Below the pieces are notes generated by a model that saw nothing but the letters and a program-made list of their open reading frames with translations, was not told the origin of the DNA and did no database searches. Positions 47,567-56,959 of a stretch of 64,000 bases of DNA are shown in pieces. The translations under genes were made by a program, and so were the position numbers. The stretch comes from Legionella fairfieldensis ATCC 49588. GTDB lineage: Bacteria > Pseudomonadota > Gammaproteobacteria > Legionellales > Legionellaceae. Each line of letters opens with the position of its first letter. Position 1 is the first letter of the stretch. The stretch is from contig NZ_JHYC01000008.1 in NCBI RefSeq assembly GCF_000621525.1, forward strand, positions 1 to 64,000. The letters run 5' to 3'.

Positions 47567-47593
47567 ATTAGCAATTTATTCAGTACTTGTATC

Positions 47594-48955
47594 ATGTTTA
47601 ATCTATCTCAATTACCTCCAGAAATTCTGGTTAAAATAATTTCATACCTAAAGCTAAGGCCAGAAAATGCTTTGGAAATGAGGAAAATTAATAAAAACTT
47701 TGCAAGTTTTTTTGTTACGGACAATCTATTTTGGAAAGAAAAATTTAAACAACATTTCCCTCATGCTTTGGATAAATTAAATGCGAGAGAAGGAGAAGTT
47801 AACTGGTTGGATGAATTTCATAAAATTTATAAGAAGGAATATCCTGAAGATTCTTTTCGAAAAAAATTATTATCGCTGATTAAAGAAGGTCATATTGAGG
47901 AAATAGTTGATGAAATAAAAAAGCTCAATATGTCGGGAGTAGAGAAACTGCAAAAATTAAGGGGAGCGGACAGTAACGCAATCTCTATTTTGCAATGGGC
48001 CCGGGAAAAAGGCCATCAATTATTACTCGATTATTTTTACCAGCTTGCTGTAGAGATATACACTGAAGCTGATATTAGTGATATTAAAAAGAATACAGGG
48101 CTTCTTCATTGGGCTCTTCAATGTCAGCAGTCATTACAAGAAATTATTATTCCATTGGTTGAGAAAGGAGTGAATCTTCGTAGCGGTATGCATATAGAAT
48201 TCTATAAAGTAGGATTCTATAGAGAAGCCCCGCTTTATGTTCCTGCCCAAAATGGGCGGTTGGATGTGGTCAGGTTTTTGTTGGGAAAAAATGTTGATGT
48301 GGATAAGTTGAGTAATGGGAAAACTCCTCTTTATATTGCTACCCAAAATGGTCATTATGGCATAGTAAAATTATTGTTGGAAAACAATGCTGATGTTAAT
48401 CGACCTAATGTTACTGGAAAAACATCACTTCATGTAGCTGCTAAAAAAGGTCACTTCGACTTGGTAAAACTTCATGTAGAAAACAATGCTGATGTGAATC
48501 AACCTGATACAAAAGGAAAAACATCACTTTATACTGCTGTTAAAAAGCACTATTTTGAGGTAGTCCAGTTCCTGTTGGAGCATGGCGCTAATATTAATCA
48601 GGTCATTAATAAAGCGCAGGACACACAATTTCATATCGCTGTAAGAAAAGGACAGTTGGATGTAGTTAAATTTTGGTTAGAACATGATGCCGATGTTAAT
48701 CAAATGAATAGAATAGGTGAAACGCCGCTTCATGCGGCTGTTTTGCATGGACAACGAGTCGATATTGTTAATGCTTTATTAGAAAGAGATGCTGATATCT
48801 ATGCGGAAAATGATCACGGTGATACCCCTCTTTCTCTTGCTATGTCCAAAAAAGGATGTTGGGGATATATAACTGGTTTTTTTAAACCTGAACGAGATAT
48901 TAGCCCCGACATTGTTGAAGCTATTTGTAACCAACATAAAAGGTTAAAAATATAA
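47594..48955 (+). CDS. F-box/ankyrin-repeat protein, putative Dot/Icm effector
   Basis: A 453-residue protein. An F-box occupies residues 4-50 (LSQLPPEILVKIISYLKLR, then FWKEKF), which in eukaryotes binds SKP1 of SCF ubiquitin ligases. After a charged helical linker, about seven ankyrin repeats run from 200 to 440 (GRLDVVRFLLGKNVDVDKLS, NGHYGIVKLLLENNADVNRP, KTSLHVAAKKGHFDLVKLHV, GETPLHAAVLHGQRVDIVNA, GDTPLSLAM). The same domain pair defines the Legionella AnkB/LegU type effectors. Unlike AnkB of L. pneumophila, it lacks a C-terminal CaaX box (ends HKRLKI). AT-rich and alone between liuA and pyrD. A role as ubiquitin-ligase adaptor in the host is inference from domains. Confidence 0.8.
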   Translation: MFNLSQLPPEILVKIISYLKLRPENALEMRKINKNFASFFVTDNLFWKEKFKQHFPHALDKLNAREGEVNWLDEFHKIYKKEYPEDSFRKKLLSLIKEGHIEEIVDEIKKLNMSGVEKLQKLRGADSNAISILQWAREKGHQLLLDYFYQLAVEIYTEADISDIKKNTGLLHWALQCQQSLQEIIIPLVEKGVNLRSGMHIEFYKVGFYREAPLYVPAQNGRLDVVRFLLGKNVDVDKLSNGKTPLYIATQNGHYGIVKLLLENNADVNRPNVTGKTSLHVAAKKGHFDLVKLHVENNADVNQPDTKGKTSLYTAVKKHYFEVVQFLLEHGANINQVINKAQDTQFHIAVRKGQLDVVKFWLEHDADVNQMNRIGETPLHAAVLHGQRVDIVNALLERDADIYAENDHGDTPLSLAMSKKGCWGYITGFFKPERDISPDIVEAICNQHKRLKI

Positions 48956-49051
48956 CAATATTTGTATTATTTGGTAATAAATGATGGGGATTTCTCTTAT
49001 CAAAATAATCTGTATAATTTATTTTCTTAATGACTTCCCAAACAGGCAGGC

Positions 49052-50053
49052 ATGTACTCACTGATTCGTCCTTTACTTTTTTGCCTGGATACAGAACAAG
49101 CGCATGATTTAAGTTTAGCCGCTCTGCGCTGGTTACCTCGTTTCTGTTTTAAGCGACCTGAAGGATTTGAAATCCGGACTATGGGATTGACTTTTCCACA
49201 TCAGATTGGTTTAGCGGCAGGTCTGGATAAAAATGGCGAACATCTGGATGCTTTAAGCAAGCTTGGTTTTTCTTTTATTGAAGTAGGAACAATTACTCCC
49301 CGTCCTCAATCAGGAAATCCGCAACCCCGGCTTTTTCGCATACCACAAGCAGAAGCAATTATTAACCGTATGGGTTTTAATAATCCGGGAGTAGACGCTT
49401 TAGTTAGCAATATTGAACAAGCGTCTTATAAAGGCATTTTAGGAATTAACATAGGTAAAAATAAAGAGACGCTTCTGGCTCAGGCCGCGGAAGATTACTC
49501 TTATTGTTTACGAAAAGTCTATCAATACGCTTCTTATGTGACCATTAATATTTCTTCGCCGAATACGCCTGAGCTTCGATTGTTACAACAGGAAGCCTTT
49601 TTGGGTGATTTACTTGATCAGTTAATTGAAACACAAAAACGTTTAACAGACCGCTACCAGCGTTTTGTTCCCTTGGTGATTAAACTATCACCCGATGAGC
49701 CGGATGAGATATTAAAACAAATCGCTGATATTAGCGTTCAAAAAGGTATTTCAGGCATTATTGCAACCAATACAACCTGTGCACGTGATAAAATGGCTTC
49801 ACTGCCTCATGGCCAGGAGGAGGGAGGTCTCAGTGGTAAGCCTCTGAGGGAGCGATCTACACAATGCCTGCGTCTTTTAAAGCAGGTGGTGGGCAATGAG
49901 TTAACGCTGATTGGTGTCGGTGGAATTGACAGTCCTGAAGCAGCCCGGGAAAAATTACAGGCAGGAGCCTCATTGTTACAAGTTTATAGTGGACTGATTT
50001 ACAAAGGTCCTGGATTAGTGAGGACGTTGGTGGAAGGTTTACAATCGCGCTGA
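49052..50053 (+). CDS. pyrD: Dihydroorotate dehydrogenase (quinone), class 2
   Basis: A 333-residue FMN enzyme oxidising dihydroorotate to orotate with quinone as acceptor. An N-terminal membrane-associating helix pair ([20 protein letters not shown]) marks class 2. [39 protein letters not shown], the [11 protein letters not shown] catalytic-Ser region, [11 protein letters not shown] and [20 protein letters not shown] are family signatures. It stands 105 nt from the F-box gene and begins the housekeeping run to lptG. Confidence 0.95.
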   Translation: MYSLIRPLLFCLDTEQAHDLSLAALRWLPRFCFKRPEGFEIRTMGLTFPHQIGLAAGLDKNGEHLDALSKLGFSFIEVGTITPRPQSGNPQPRLFRIPQAEAIINRMGFNNPGVDALVSNIEQASYKGILGINIGKNKETLLAQAAEDYSYCLRKVYQYASYVTINISSPNTPELRLLQQEAFLGDLLDQLIETQKRLTDRYQRFVPLVIKLSPDEPDEILKQIADISVQKGISGIIATNTTCARDKMASLPHGQEEGGLSGKPLRERSTQCLRLLKQVVGNELTLIGVGGIDSPEAAREKLQAGASLLQVYSGLIYKGPGLVRTLVEGLQSR

Positions 50054-50182
50054 TTAGCGCAAATTTTAACTTGCAAAAACAGGTGAAGGGCACCCCTGAT
50101 AAGTTATTTGCAGAAGACTTGGCGCATAGGGTGATTTAGCGGTACAATTTGTCCCACTTTATATCAAGAATATCTCATACTG

Positions 50183-51949
50183 ATGAAAAAAAAGCCTCAT
50201 GGCAAAACCAGTCTGCTTTATAAACGATTACTTTCTTATGTGAAGCCTTTCTGGCCTGTTCTTTTGTTAGGCATCTTTGCCAATATTCTTTATTCCCTAA
50301 TCGATGCCAGTTTTACTTATATGATGCGTCCTTTTCTTGATAAAGGTTTTATTGATATTGATATGGATTTTGTTAAAAAAATTCCTTTTATAGTTTTGTC
50401 AGGGATAGCCCTAAGAGGTTTAGTCAGCTCTTCAGGCAGTTATTGCATGACCTGGGTAGCTCGCTCCGTAGTGAAAGTATTACGTCAACGCGTTTTTGCT
50501 CATATCGTTAAATTGCCTGCTGATTATTATGATGAAGCCACTTCAGGACAATTATTATCCAAAATTCTTTATGATGTAGAGCAAGTGGCTCAGGTTAGTG
50601 CGGATGCCTTGACCGATTTTGTGCAGAATACCTGCCTGGTAATAGGTCTTTTAACGGTCATGTTCGTTATTTGCTGGCAATTATCGCTCATGTTTTTGCT
50701 AACGATACCTTTTGTAGGATTAATTGTTAATTATACGAATAAGCGGGTTCGTCGCATTAGTCATAAAGTACAGCGGTCCATGGGGGCTGTTACCGAAATA
50801 GCAAGCGAAGTCATTGAAGGGTATCGAGTGGTGCGGATTTTTGGTGGTGAGCAACATGAGATGAATAAATTTAATGAGGCGACAGAAATTTCACGCCGCA
50901 ATGACATGAAGGTGGCTATCAGCAAAGCGATCAATGTTTCCGGTGTGCAGTTTGTTATTGCAGTGGGAATTGCACTCATCATCCTGGCTGCAATTAAACT
51001 CTCAACGGTCATTGTTATTACAGCAGGGTCTTTTCTCGCTATCATAGCAGCCATGCTGCAACTTATTAAACCGATGAAAACCTTGACAACCTTGAATGCG
51101 ACTATTCAGCGAGGGTTGGCTGGTGCCGAGAGTGTGTTTGATTTAATGGATAAACCTGTTGAACCAAACGCGGGTAAGATGCTGCAACAACGGGTAAAAG
51201 GTGCTATCGAATTTGACCGGGTAAATTTTGCTTATCGCCGAGGGCAGCCTGTTTTACATGACATTAGTTTCAGTATTGCTGCCGGTGAAACAGTGGCTTT
51301 GGTGGGGCATTCAGGTAGCGGTAAAACGACTATTACCAGCTTGCTTCCTCGTTTTTATGAGCCAAAAAGTGGTCGTATTACTTTGGACGATGAAGCCATT
51401 GACCAATTATCCTTGCCCAGTTTGCGCAAACAAATTGCTCTGGTCAGTCAGCATGTGACTTTATTCAACGATAGCCTGGCCAATAATATTGCCTATGGAT
51501 GTTTTAATGTCAGTCGGGAGCAAATTGTTCGCGCAGCGAAACTTGCTTTTGCGGATGAATTTATCAGTCGTTTGCCAGAGGGTTATGATACACGGATTGG
51601 CGAAAATGGTGTTTTATTATCAGGAGGACAACGTCAACGTTTGGCAATTGCTCGTGCCATTTTAAAAGACGCTCCTGTCCTAATCCTTGATGAAGCGACT
51701 TCAGCTCTGGATTCAGAGTCAGAACGCTACATTCAAATGGCTCTGGAGCAGGTGATGAAGGCACGTACCACTTTAATTATTGCTCATCGATTATCAACGA
51801 TTAAACGAGCGAACAGGATTATTGTTATGGAACGAGGACGAGTGGTCGAACAAGGGAGCCATCTCCAATTATTGGCTTTGGATGGTCACTACGCTCAGTT
51901 GTATCGTGTACAACAATTAAGCGTAGATAACGAAGAAGTTGTTGCTTGA
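50183..51949 (+). CDS. msbA: Lipid A export ATPase/permease MsbA
   Basis: A 588-residue half-transporter (E. coli 582) with six transmembrane helices in residues 1-320 and a C-terminal ATPase: Walker A GHSGSGKTT, Q loop (ALVSQHVTLFND), signature LSGGQRQRLAIARAIL, Walker [13 protein letters not shown] and switch His (IAHRLSTI). It flips lipid A-core across the inner membrane. Its stop overlaps the lpxK ATG (TGATG). Adjacent lpxK is the normal arrangement. Confidence 0.94.
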   Translation: MKKKPHGKTSLLYKRLLSYVKPFWPVLLLGIFANILYSLIDASFTYMMRPFLDKGFIDIDMDFVKKIPFIVLSGIALRGLVSSSGSYCMTWVARSVVKVLRQRVFAHIVKLPADYYDEATSGQLLSKILYDVEQVAQVSADALTDFVQNTCLVIGLLTVMFVICWQLSLMFLLTIPFVGLIVNYTNKRVRRISHKVQRSMGAVTEIASEVIEGYRVVRIFGGEQHEMNKFNEATEISRRNDMKVAISKAINVSGVQFVIAVGIALIILAAIKLSTVIVITAGSFLAIIAAMLQLIKPMKTLTTLNATIQRGLAGAESVFDLMDKPVEPNAGKMLQQRVKGAIEFDRVNFAYRRGQPVLHDISFSIAAGETVALVGHSGSGKTTITSLLPRFYEPKSGRITLDDEAIDQLSLPSLRKQIALVSQHVTLFNDSLANNIAYGCFNVSREQIVRAAKLAFADEFISRLPEGYDTRIGENGVLLSGGQRQRLAIARAILKDAPVLILDEATSALDSESERYIQMALEQVMKARTTLIIAHRLSTIKRANRIIVMERGRVVEQGSHLQLLALDGHYAQLYRVQQLSVDNEEVVA

Positions 51950-52920
51950 TGACATTTTTAATTGATAAGTTATGGTATCGTAAACACCCTATACGCTGGG
52001 TTCTATGGCCATTATCCCTTATTTATGCATTCGTTGTCCGATTGCGTCGTCGTTATTTGCTACGTTTTCGCCAACAAAAAATTGCTGTACCTCTCATTGT
52101 AGTGGGTAATTTGACCGTAGGAGGTGTTGGGAAAACTCCTTTGGTTATTGCCTTGGCAAAAAAAATGCGAGACAAAGGTTTGTATGTGGGAATCGTCAGT
52201 CGTGGTTACGGCGCTGGCATCAAGCGTTTTCCTCATGAAGTGTCTCTTAATGACTCCGCTGCTTTAGTGGGTGACGAACCCTTGTTAATAGCAAAACGTA
52301 CGGGATGTCCTGTCGTTATTGCGCCAAAGCGCATGCAAGCGGTTAACTATCTGTTAGAAAAGCATGCCTGTCAAATTATTTTAAGTGATGATGGTTTGCA
52401 ACATTACACGATGGGGCGAGCCATTGAAATTGTGGTTATTGATGGCGTAAGAAAGTTTGGTAATGGTTTATGCTTGCCTGCCGGGCCTTTGCGAGAGCAA
52501 ATCAGCCGTTTAAATCAAGAGGTTATTCTGGTAGTTAATGGTGGCGAGTGGCCTAACGCTCATGCAATGAATCTGGAGCCAGGGAAACTTACTCATCTTG
52601 CAACAGGTGAAGTCAGGGAATTGCATACCTTATCATCTCCCGTAGCAGCTGTTGCTGCAATTGGTCATCCACAACGTTTTTTCAATTTATTAGAAAAATC
52701 AGGTATTGTTTTTAAAAAATATCCTTTTCCTGACCATCACAATTTTCAGCAAAATGAACTACAATTTTTTGAAAAAACCGTATTAATGACTGAAAAGGAT
52801 GCGGTTAAATGCCAGGCTTTTGCAATGGACTCCTGGTATTTTTTACCTGTAGAGGCAAAATTAAGCGACTCCTTCTGGCAGACGTTATGGACACATGAAC
52901 AATTACAAGGTTACATTTGA
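51949..52920 (+). CDS. lpxK: Tetraacyldisaccharide 4'-kinase
   Basis: A 323-residue enzyme phosphorylating the lipid A precursor. It has an N-terminal membrane-associated helix (PIRWVLWPLSLIYAFVVRLR), a P-loop GNLTVGGVGKTPLV (about 46-59), SRGYGAG, GDEPLLIAKRTG, the ILSDDGLQHYTMGR catalytic region and AAIGHPQRFF. The ATG at 51949 is used because it overlaps the msbA stop; the preceding in-frame TTG is unlikely. Confidence 0.94.
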   Translation: MTFLIDKLWYRKHPIRWVLWPLSLIYAFVVRLRRRYLLRFRQQKIAVPLIVVGNLTVGGVGKTPLVIALAKKMRDKGLYVGIVSRGYGAGIKRFPHEVSLNDSAALVGDEPLLIAKRTGCPVVIAPKRMQAVNYLLEKHACQIILSDDGLQHYTMGRAIEIVVIDGVRKFGNGLCLPAGPLREQISRLNQEVILVVNGGEWPNAHAMNLEPGKLTHLATGEVRELHTLSSPVAAVAAIGHPQRFFNLLEKSGIVFKKYPFPDHHNFQQNELQFFEKTVLMTEKDAVKCQAFAMDSWYFLPVEAKLSDSFWQTLWTHEQLQGYI

Positions 52921-52921
52921 A

Positions 52922-53887
52922 ATGAAACGAACAGGATTGCGTGAGTTATTTGTATGTTTTACCTTACTGCTCGGGGCGAATTATGTGAATGCTACAGATT
53001 CCGCAGAGCTTGCAAAAACAGAATTGGAACCAACAGAAAATACAGCTTCTTTTCATGCGTTGCAGGCTTATTGGGTTTTTTCAGGTATCGTAGCTAATGA
53101 AAGTGGCGAACATTACAGTTATTATTTTCAAATGCAGCGCAAAGATCAGGAATTACAGGCGATTGCAACATTGATTGATAGTCAAACCAGGGAAGTCTTG
53201 CTCTTTGAGGAGGCCAGCACGATTTTGGACCATCCTGAAGCAACGAATTGGCGGGCAGAGCGTATTTTTATGCAATTTAATCCAATTAATAACAGTTGGG
53301 TATTTGGTGTAAAAGCAAAAAATGATAAAGGCTTTAATTTCAAAGTAGATATGTTAAGGGAAGCCATTAGTACGCCTGCTATACAGGATCTTCGCTCTGG
53401 CGTGGAATTGCTGGTTAATCAAACCGGACGTCTGAATGGTCATTTACAAATAGGTGAGGCCAATAAAGAGCAGTTTGTAACAGCTTCCAAGGCATGGTTT
53501 AAACAGGTTTGGGTTAGTAAACCACAAGAGGCGTTGCATCCACTGACCGGTATTTTATGCCAGTTTAACGATGGTAGTGCCTTTTATGCGGTTAATATGC
53601 AAGAGCCTGATGCCTTGCGGGGTGCTGTGGCAGGCTGGCGTGATACCCAGGGTATGCCAATTTCTATGTCCCAGTTTGTTTCTGTCAATGAAGCAGAGGA
53701 AAGTATGTGGTATATTCATATTCCTTCACCCAAAGTACGTTTATCCTTACGGGATGCTTTAGCTAAAGAAACCGAAAAACATCACCTGATTGCAGGACTC
53801 ACTGAAGGTTTACCAGGTTTTTGTGTTATAAGTAAAGATGAAATTGCTCAGCAATTACCAGGGAGCATTCATAAAACGATGGGATAG
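52922..53887 (+). CDS. Exported protein of unknown function, between lpxK and lptF
   Basis: A 321-residue protein. A signal peptide (MKRTGLRELF then a hydrophobic stretch, cleavage near VNATD, about residue 24) sends it to the periplasm. The rest is beta-rich with YWVFSGIVANESGEHYSYYF at the start and GVKAKNDKGFNFKVDMLREA, and later a symmetric-looking second half (YAVNMQEPDALRGAVAGWRD). The two-half beta layout recalls lipocalin-like AttH/CrtC proteins, which I note only as a weak resemblance. Two nt separate it from lpxK and 53 nt from lptF, so it may serve envelope assembly. Start at 52922; the longer frame lies inside lpxK. Confidence 0.6.
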   Translation: MKRTGLRELFVCFTLLLGANYVNATDSAELAKTELEPTENTASFHALQAYWVFSGIVANESGEHYSYYFQMQRKDQELQAIATLIDSQTREVLLFEEASTILDHPEATNWRAERIFMQFNPINNSWVFGVKAKNDKGFNFKVDMLREAISTPAIQDLRSGVELLVNQTGRLNGHLQIGEANKEQFVTASKAWFKQVWVSKPQEALHPLTGILCQFNDGSAFYAVNMQEPDALRGAVAGWRDTQGMPISMSQFVSVNEAEESMWYIHIPSPKVRLSLRDALAKETEKHHLIAGLTEGLPGFCVISKDEIAQQLPGSIHKTMG

Positions 53888-53940
53888 CGTACTAAATTTT
53901 GTCTTATGGAAATTATTACCTAACAAATAGAGAAAACCGT

Positions 53941-55023
53941 GTGTTAATTTTTCGTTACTTGGCCAAAGAGGTATTTATTACTTTAGTCTCATTAACAACA
54001 ATACTGTTGTTAATTTTCATGAGTAATCAATTTGTACGTTATCTAAATCGTGCGGCCAGTGGCAACATACCTGGTATGATTATCATGAAATTAATGATGA
54101 TTGAATTACCTAATCTTATGGGGTTACTGTTACCTCTTGGTTTTTATGTTGCTTTACTGGTTTCCTATGGTCGTTTATATGCAGAAAGTGAAATGACTGT
54201 CTTGCAGGCCTGTGGTTACGGGCCGTCTCAACTGCTTAAGCACAGTTTGATTATGGCTGTAGGTATCAGTTTTTTCGTAGGCATGATTATGATTTGGCTT
54301 AGCCCGGTCATTGCTACCGAACGAGCAAAGTTATTACGAACTTCGGGTGTACAAACGCTCATCCAACTCATAGTTCCGGGACGATTTCGCGCGGAATCGA
54401 GTGGTAAGCATGTTTTTTATGTTGAAGCAATGAACCGTGATCACACGAAAGCCAGAAATGTATTTTTAGCCCGGTTAACTATGAAGAATAACCTTCCCCG
54501 TTGGGATGTTTTGTGGGCAGAGCGTGCTTTTGCTGAAACTGATGCCAGCACACAGGAAGATTATATTGTTTTACAACGGGGACATGAATATGAAGGGTTG
54601 CCAGGACAGGCCGATTATCAGGTTGCGGAATTTGATCAATATAAAGCCCGTTTGCCTCATCCTAAAATAAAGAGTTTGGATAAAGACTTGCGAACCATAC
54701 CCACCGCAAGCTTATTGCCGTTTACCAATTCTGATAGAGCAAAGGTTGCTGAATTACAATGGCGTTTGTCTGTACCTCTAATGGTCCTCGTTCTAGCTTT
54801 GGTTGCCGTTCCTCTTAGCCGCGTTAATCCTCGTTCCGGGAAATATGCAAAATTATTACCGGCTATTGTTCTCTATATTGTTTACGCCAATTTTATGTTT
54901 ATTTCACGTGACTGGGTAGCTGCGGGCAAAATTCCTTTATGGCTTGGCATGTGGTGGCTTCATTTAAGTGTCGCTTTGATTGGCTTGTTTTTACTCTGGC
55001 GTAATCGGATGAAATTGTCATGA
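53941..55023 (+). CDS. lptF: LptF, lipopolysaccharide export permease
   Basis: A 360-residue membrane protein with three N-terminal and three C-terminal helices flanking a beta-jellyroll periplasmic domain (about 130-270), the LptF/G fold. With LptG and LptB it extracts LPS from the inner membrane. I start at the GTG at 53941, preceded by AGAGAAAACC, since the family begins with an xLIFRYL-x-KE sequence at once; the TTG at 53899 adds 14 residues. It overlaps lptG by 4 nt. Confidence 0.92.
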   Translation: MLIFRYLAKEVFITLVSLTTILLLIFMSNQFVRYLNRAASGNIPGMIIMKLMMIELPNLMGLLLPLGFYVALLVSYGRLYAESEMTVLQACGYGPSQLLKHSLIMAVGISFFVGMIMIWLSPVIATERAKLLRTSGVQTLIQLIVPGRFRAESSGKHVFYVEAMNRDHTKARNVFLARLTMKNNLPRWDVLWAERAFAETDASTQEDYIVLQRGHEYEGLPGQADYQVAEFDQYKARLPHPKIKSLDKDLRTIPTASLLPFTNSDRAKVAELQWRLSVPLMVLVLALVAVPLSRVNPRSGKYAKLLPAIVLYIVYANFMFISRDWVAAGKIPLWLGMWWLHLSVALIGLFLLWRNRMKLS

Positions 55024-56084
55024 AGCTGCTTGATCGTTATATTGCCAAAACAGTGCTTGCTGCGATTGCTTTAGTGACTTTGATGTTGGCTGGTTTACAG
55101 ATATTCATCCTTTTTGTGAATCAGCTGGATGATCTGGGCAAAGGAGGTTATAACATTGTACAGGCAGCCTTGTATGTTTTTCTACAGATGCCTTATCAAG
55201 TGTATTTGTTTTTTCCGATGGCAAGTTTGTTGGGTTGCCTGATTGGATTAGGAATTATGGCGAATCACCGCGAGCTGATAGTGATGCGCGCAGCCGGGAT
55301 GTCTATTGCCCAAGTTACAGGTGCTGTGTTAAAAGCCGCTTTAATTGTAATTCTTATTGTAACGGTAACGGGAGAGGTGCTGATACCCAGGTTGGCTTAC
55401 TTTGCCAATAATCAGAAAATGCAAGCATTAAGTAACGGACAAACCTTACGCACAGCACAAGGTGTCTGGTTACGGCATCAAAATGATTTTATTTTTATTG
55501 GGATGATTTTACCAGGTAATAAATTATGGCAAGTCTACCAATTTCGTTTTGATGAAACGTATCATTTGCAACGGGCAAGAGAGATTAACCATATAGACTA
55601 TGATAATGGTCAATGGCGGGCTTATGATGTTAAGGAAACGGTTATTAATCGGGAAAACACTCAGGCCCAACGACTTCCTGAAATGGTGTGGGATGTGTCG
55701 GTAAAGCCCAATATCCTTAGCGTAAGCAGTAGTGAACCTGATGAGATGACTTTACATGAATTACGACAATTTTTGCGTGCACAAAAACAAAGCCATCAAA
55801 ATGCTTATAACTATCAGTTGGCTTATTGGCAACGTTTGATTCAGCCATTAACCACCGTAGTCATGATGATTCTGGCTATTCCTTTTATTTTTGGTCCCCT
55901 GCGCTCTTCTACGATGGGTTCAAAGCTCTTGACAGGCGCTACCGCTGGTTTCGGATTTCATATTGTTAATCGTTTTTTCGGTCCTTTAAGTCAGGTTTTT
56001 CAATGGCCTGTAGAAATTGCAGCGTTGGGTCCCACCTGCCTTTTTGCTTTATTGGGTGTTTATCTCATGAAAAAGGTAAAATAA
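55020..56084 (+). CDS. lptG: LptG, lipopolysaccharide export permease
   Basis: A 354-residue partner of LptF with the same six-helix/jellyroll plan. MKLLDRYIAKTVLAAIALVT, FLQMPYQVYLFFPMASLLGC and GLGIMANHRELIVMRAAGMS are LptG signatures, and the C-terminal helices contain ILAIPFIFGPLRSSTMGSKL. Its ATG overlaps the lptF stop, and its stop overlaps the ATG of the next gene (TAATG). Confidence 0.94.
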   Translation: MKLLDRYIAKTVLAAIALVTLMLAGLQIFILFVNQLDDLGKGGYNIVQAALYVFLQMPYQVYLFFPMASLLGCLIGLGIMANHRELIVMRAAGMSIAQVTGAVLKAALIVILIVTVTGEVLIPRLAYFANNQKMQALSNGQTLRTAQGVWLRHQNDFIFIGMILPGNKLWQVYQFRFDETYHLQRAREINHIDYDNGQWRAYDVKETVINRENTQAQRLPEMVWDVSVKPNILSVSSSEPDEMTLHELRQFLRAQKQSHQNAYNYQLAYWQRLIQPLTTVVMMILAIPFIFGPLRSSTMGSKLLTGATAGFGFHIVNRFFGPLSQVFQWPVEIAALGPTCLFALLGVYLMKKVK

Positions 56085-56848
56085 TGGCTATTTTTCGGCA
56101 CGTGATGGAGTTTTTGCTGAATCCTTTTTTCCTGATTTTGTTAGTGTTTGCCGCTCTCGTTGTATTATTATGGCTGAATGGGGATACTCGGGTTGTAAGA
56201 CATGGTTTTTTATGGATATTGGTTTTGTTGCTTTTATTCAGTACGGGGTGGGTTGCTAAAAATTTAACACGTCGATTGGAAGATCAATATACTGCAGTAA
56301 AAACCGTTGATCCAACAGTACGTTGGGTAGTTGTCTTTAGTGGTGGTCAGGCTAAGAACATTATTAATATGCCAACCAATTCATTGTTAAGTACTGTAAG
56401 TATCAAACGTTTGATTGAAGGTGTTCGGTTATATCGTCAACTACCTGCGGCTAAACTTTTGTTGTCAGGAGGAGGGTATGGATTTGAAGTTCCTGAAGCG
56501 ACTCATTTGTCAGAATTAGCTTCCTGGTTTGCGATTCCTGCGAGCGACATGGTGTTGGAAACAAAATCAATCAATACCGTGGATGAAGTGAATGCTATTA
56601 AACAGATAGTTCATAATGACCCTTTTTATTTAGTCACCTCGGCAATTCATATGCCTCGTGCAATGAAACTTTGTAAAGAAGCCAATCTACAGGCAATCGC
56701 GGCACCTACCGATTTTACTTTTTACTGGGATGATGAGCGATGGGTAAAAACCTATTTGCCTAATCCGTATAATCTGTTTTATTTAAGCGTTGCCATGCAT
56801 GAGCTTTTAGGCAGGTTTTGGGAGAAAATTCAAGCTTGGCAGAAATGA
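56084..56848 (+). CDS. DUF218/YdcF-ElyC-type membrane protein
   Basis: A 254-residue protein with two N-terminal helices (about 10-28 and 38-55) followed by a periplasmic DUF218 domain: WVVVFSGGQA, RLIEGVRLYRQLPAAKLLLSGG, TKSINTVDEVNAIKQI and YLVTSAIHMPRAMKLCK. ElyC of E. coli, with the same layout, influences peptidoglycan and lipid-carrier homeostasis. I start at 56084, overlapping the lptG stop by one base; the longer frame to 56003 lies in lptG. The function in this organism is unknown. Confidence 0.85.
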   Translation: MAIFRHVMEFLLNPFFLILLVFAALVVLLWLNGDTRVVRHGFLWILVLLLLFSTGWVAKNLTRRLEDQYTAVKTVDPTVRWVVVFSGGQAKNIINMPTNSLLSTVSIKRLIEGVRLYRQLPAAKLLLSGGGYGFEVPEATHLSELASWFAIPASDMVLETKSINTVDEVNAIKQIVHNDPFYLVTSAIHMPRAMKLCKEANLQAIAAPTDFTFYWDDERWVKTYLPNPYNLFYLSVAMHELLGRFWEKIQAWQK

Positions 56849-56959
56849 ATAACAATTCTGGATGCTTAGGAAACAATAAATTTAAATTATTTCTTAAAAT
56901 ATCGCAACTATTTAAAAGCTGTTCTGTCATTCCTGTTTAAATTGATTTCAACAGTCCTG

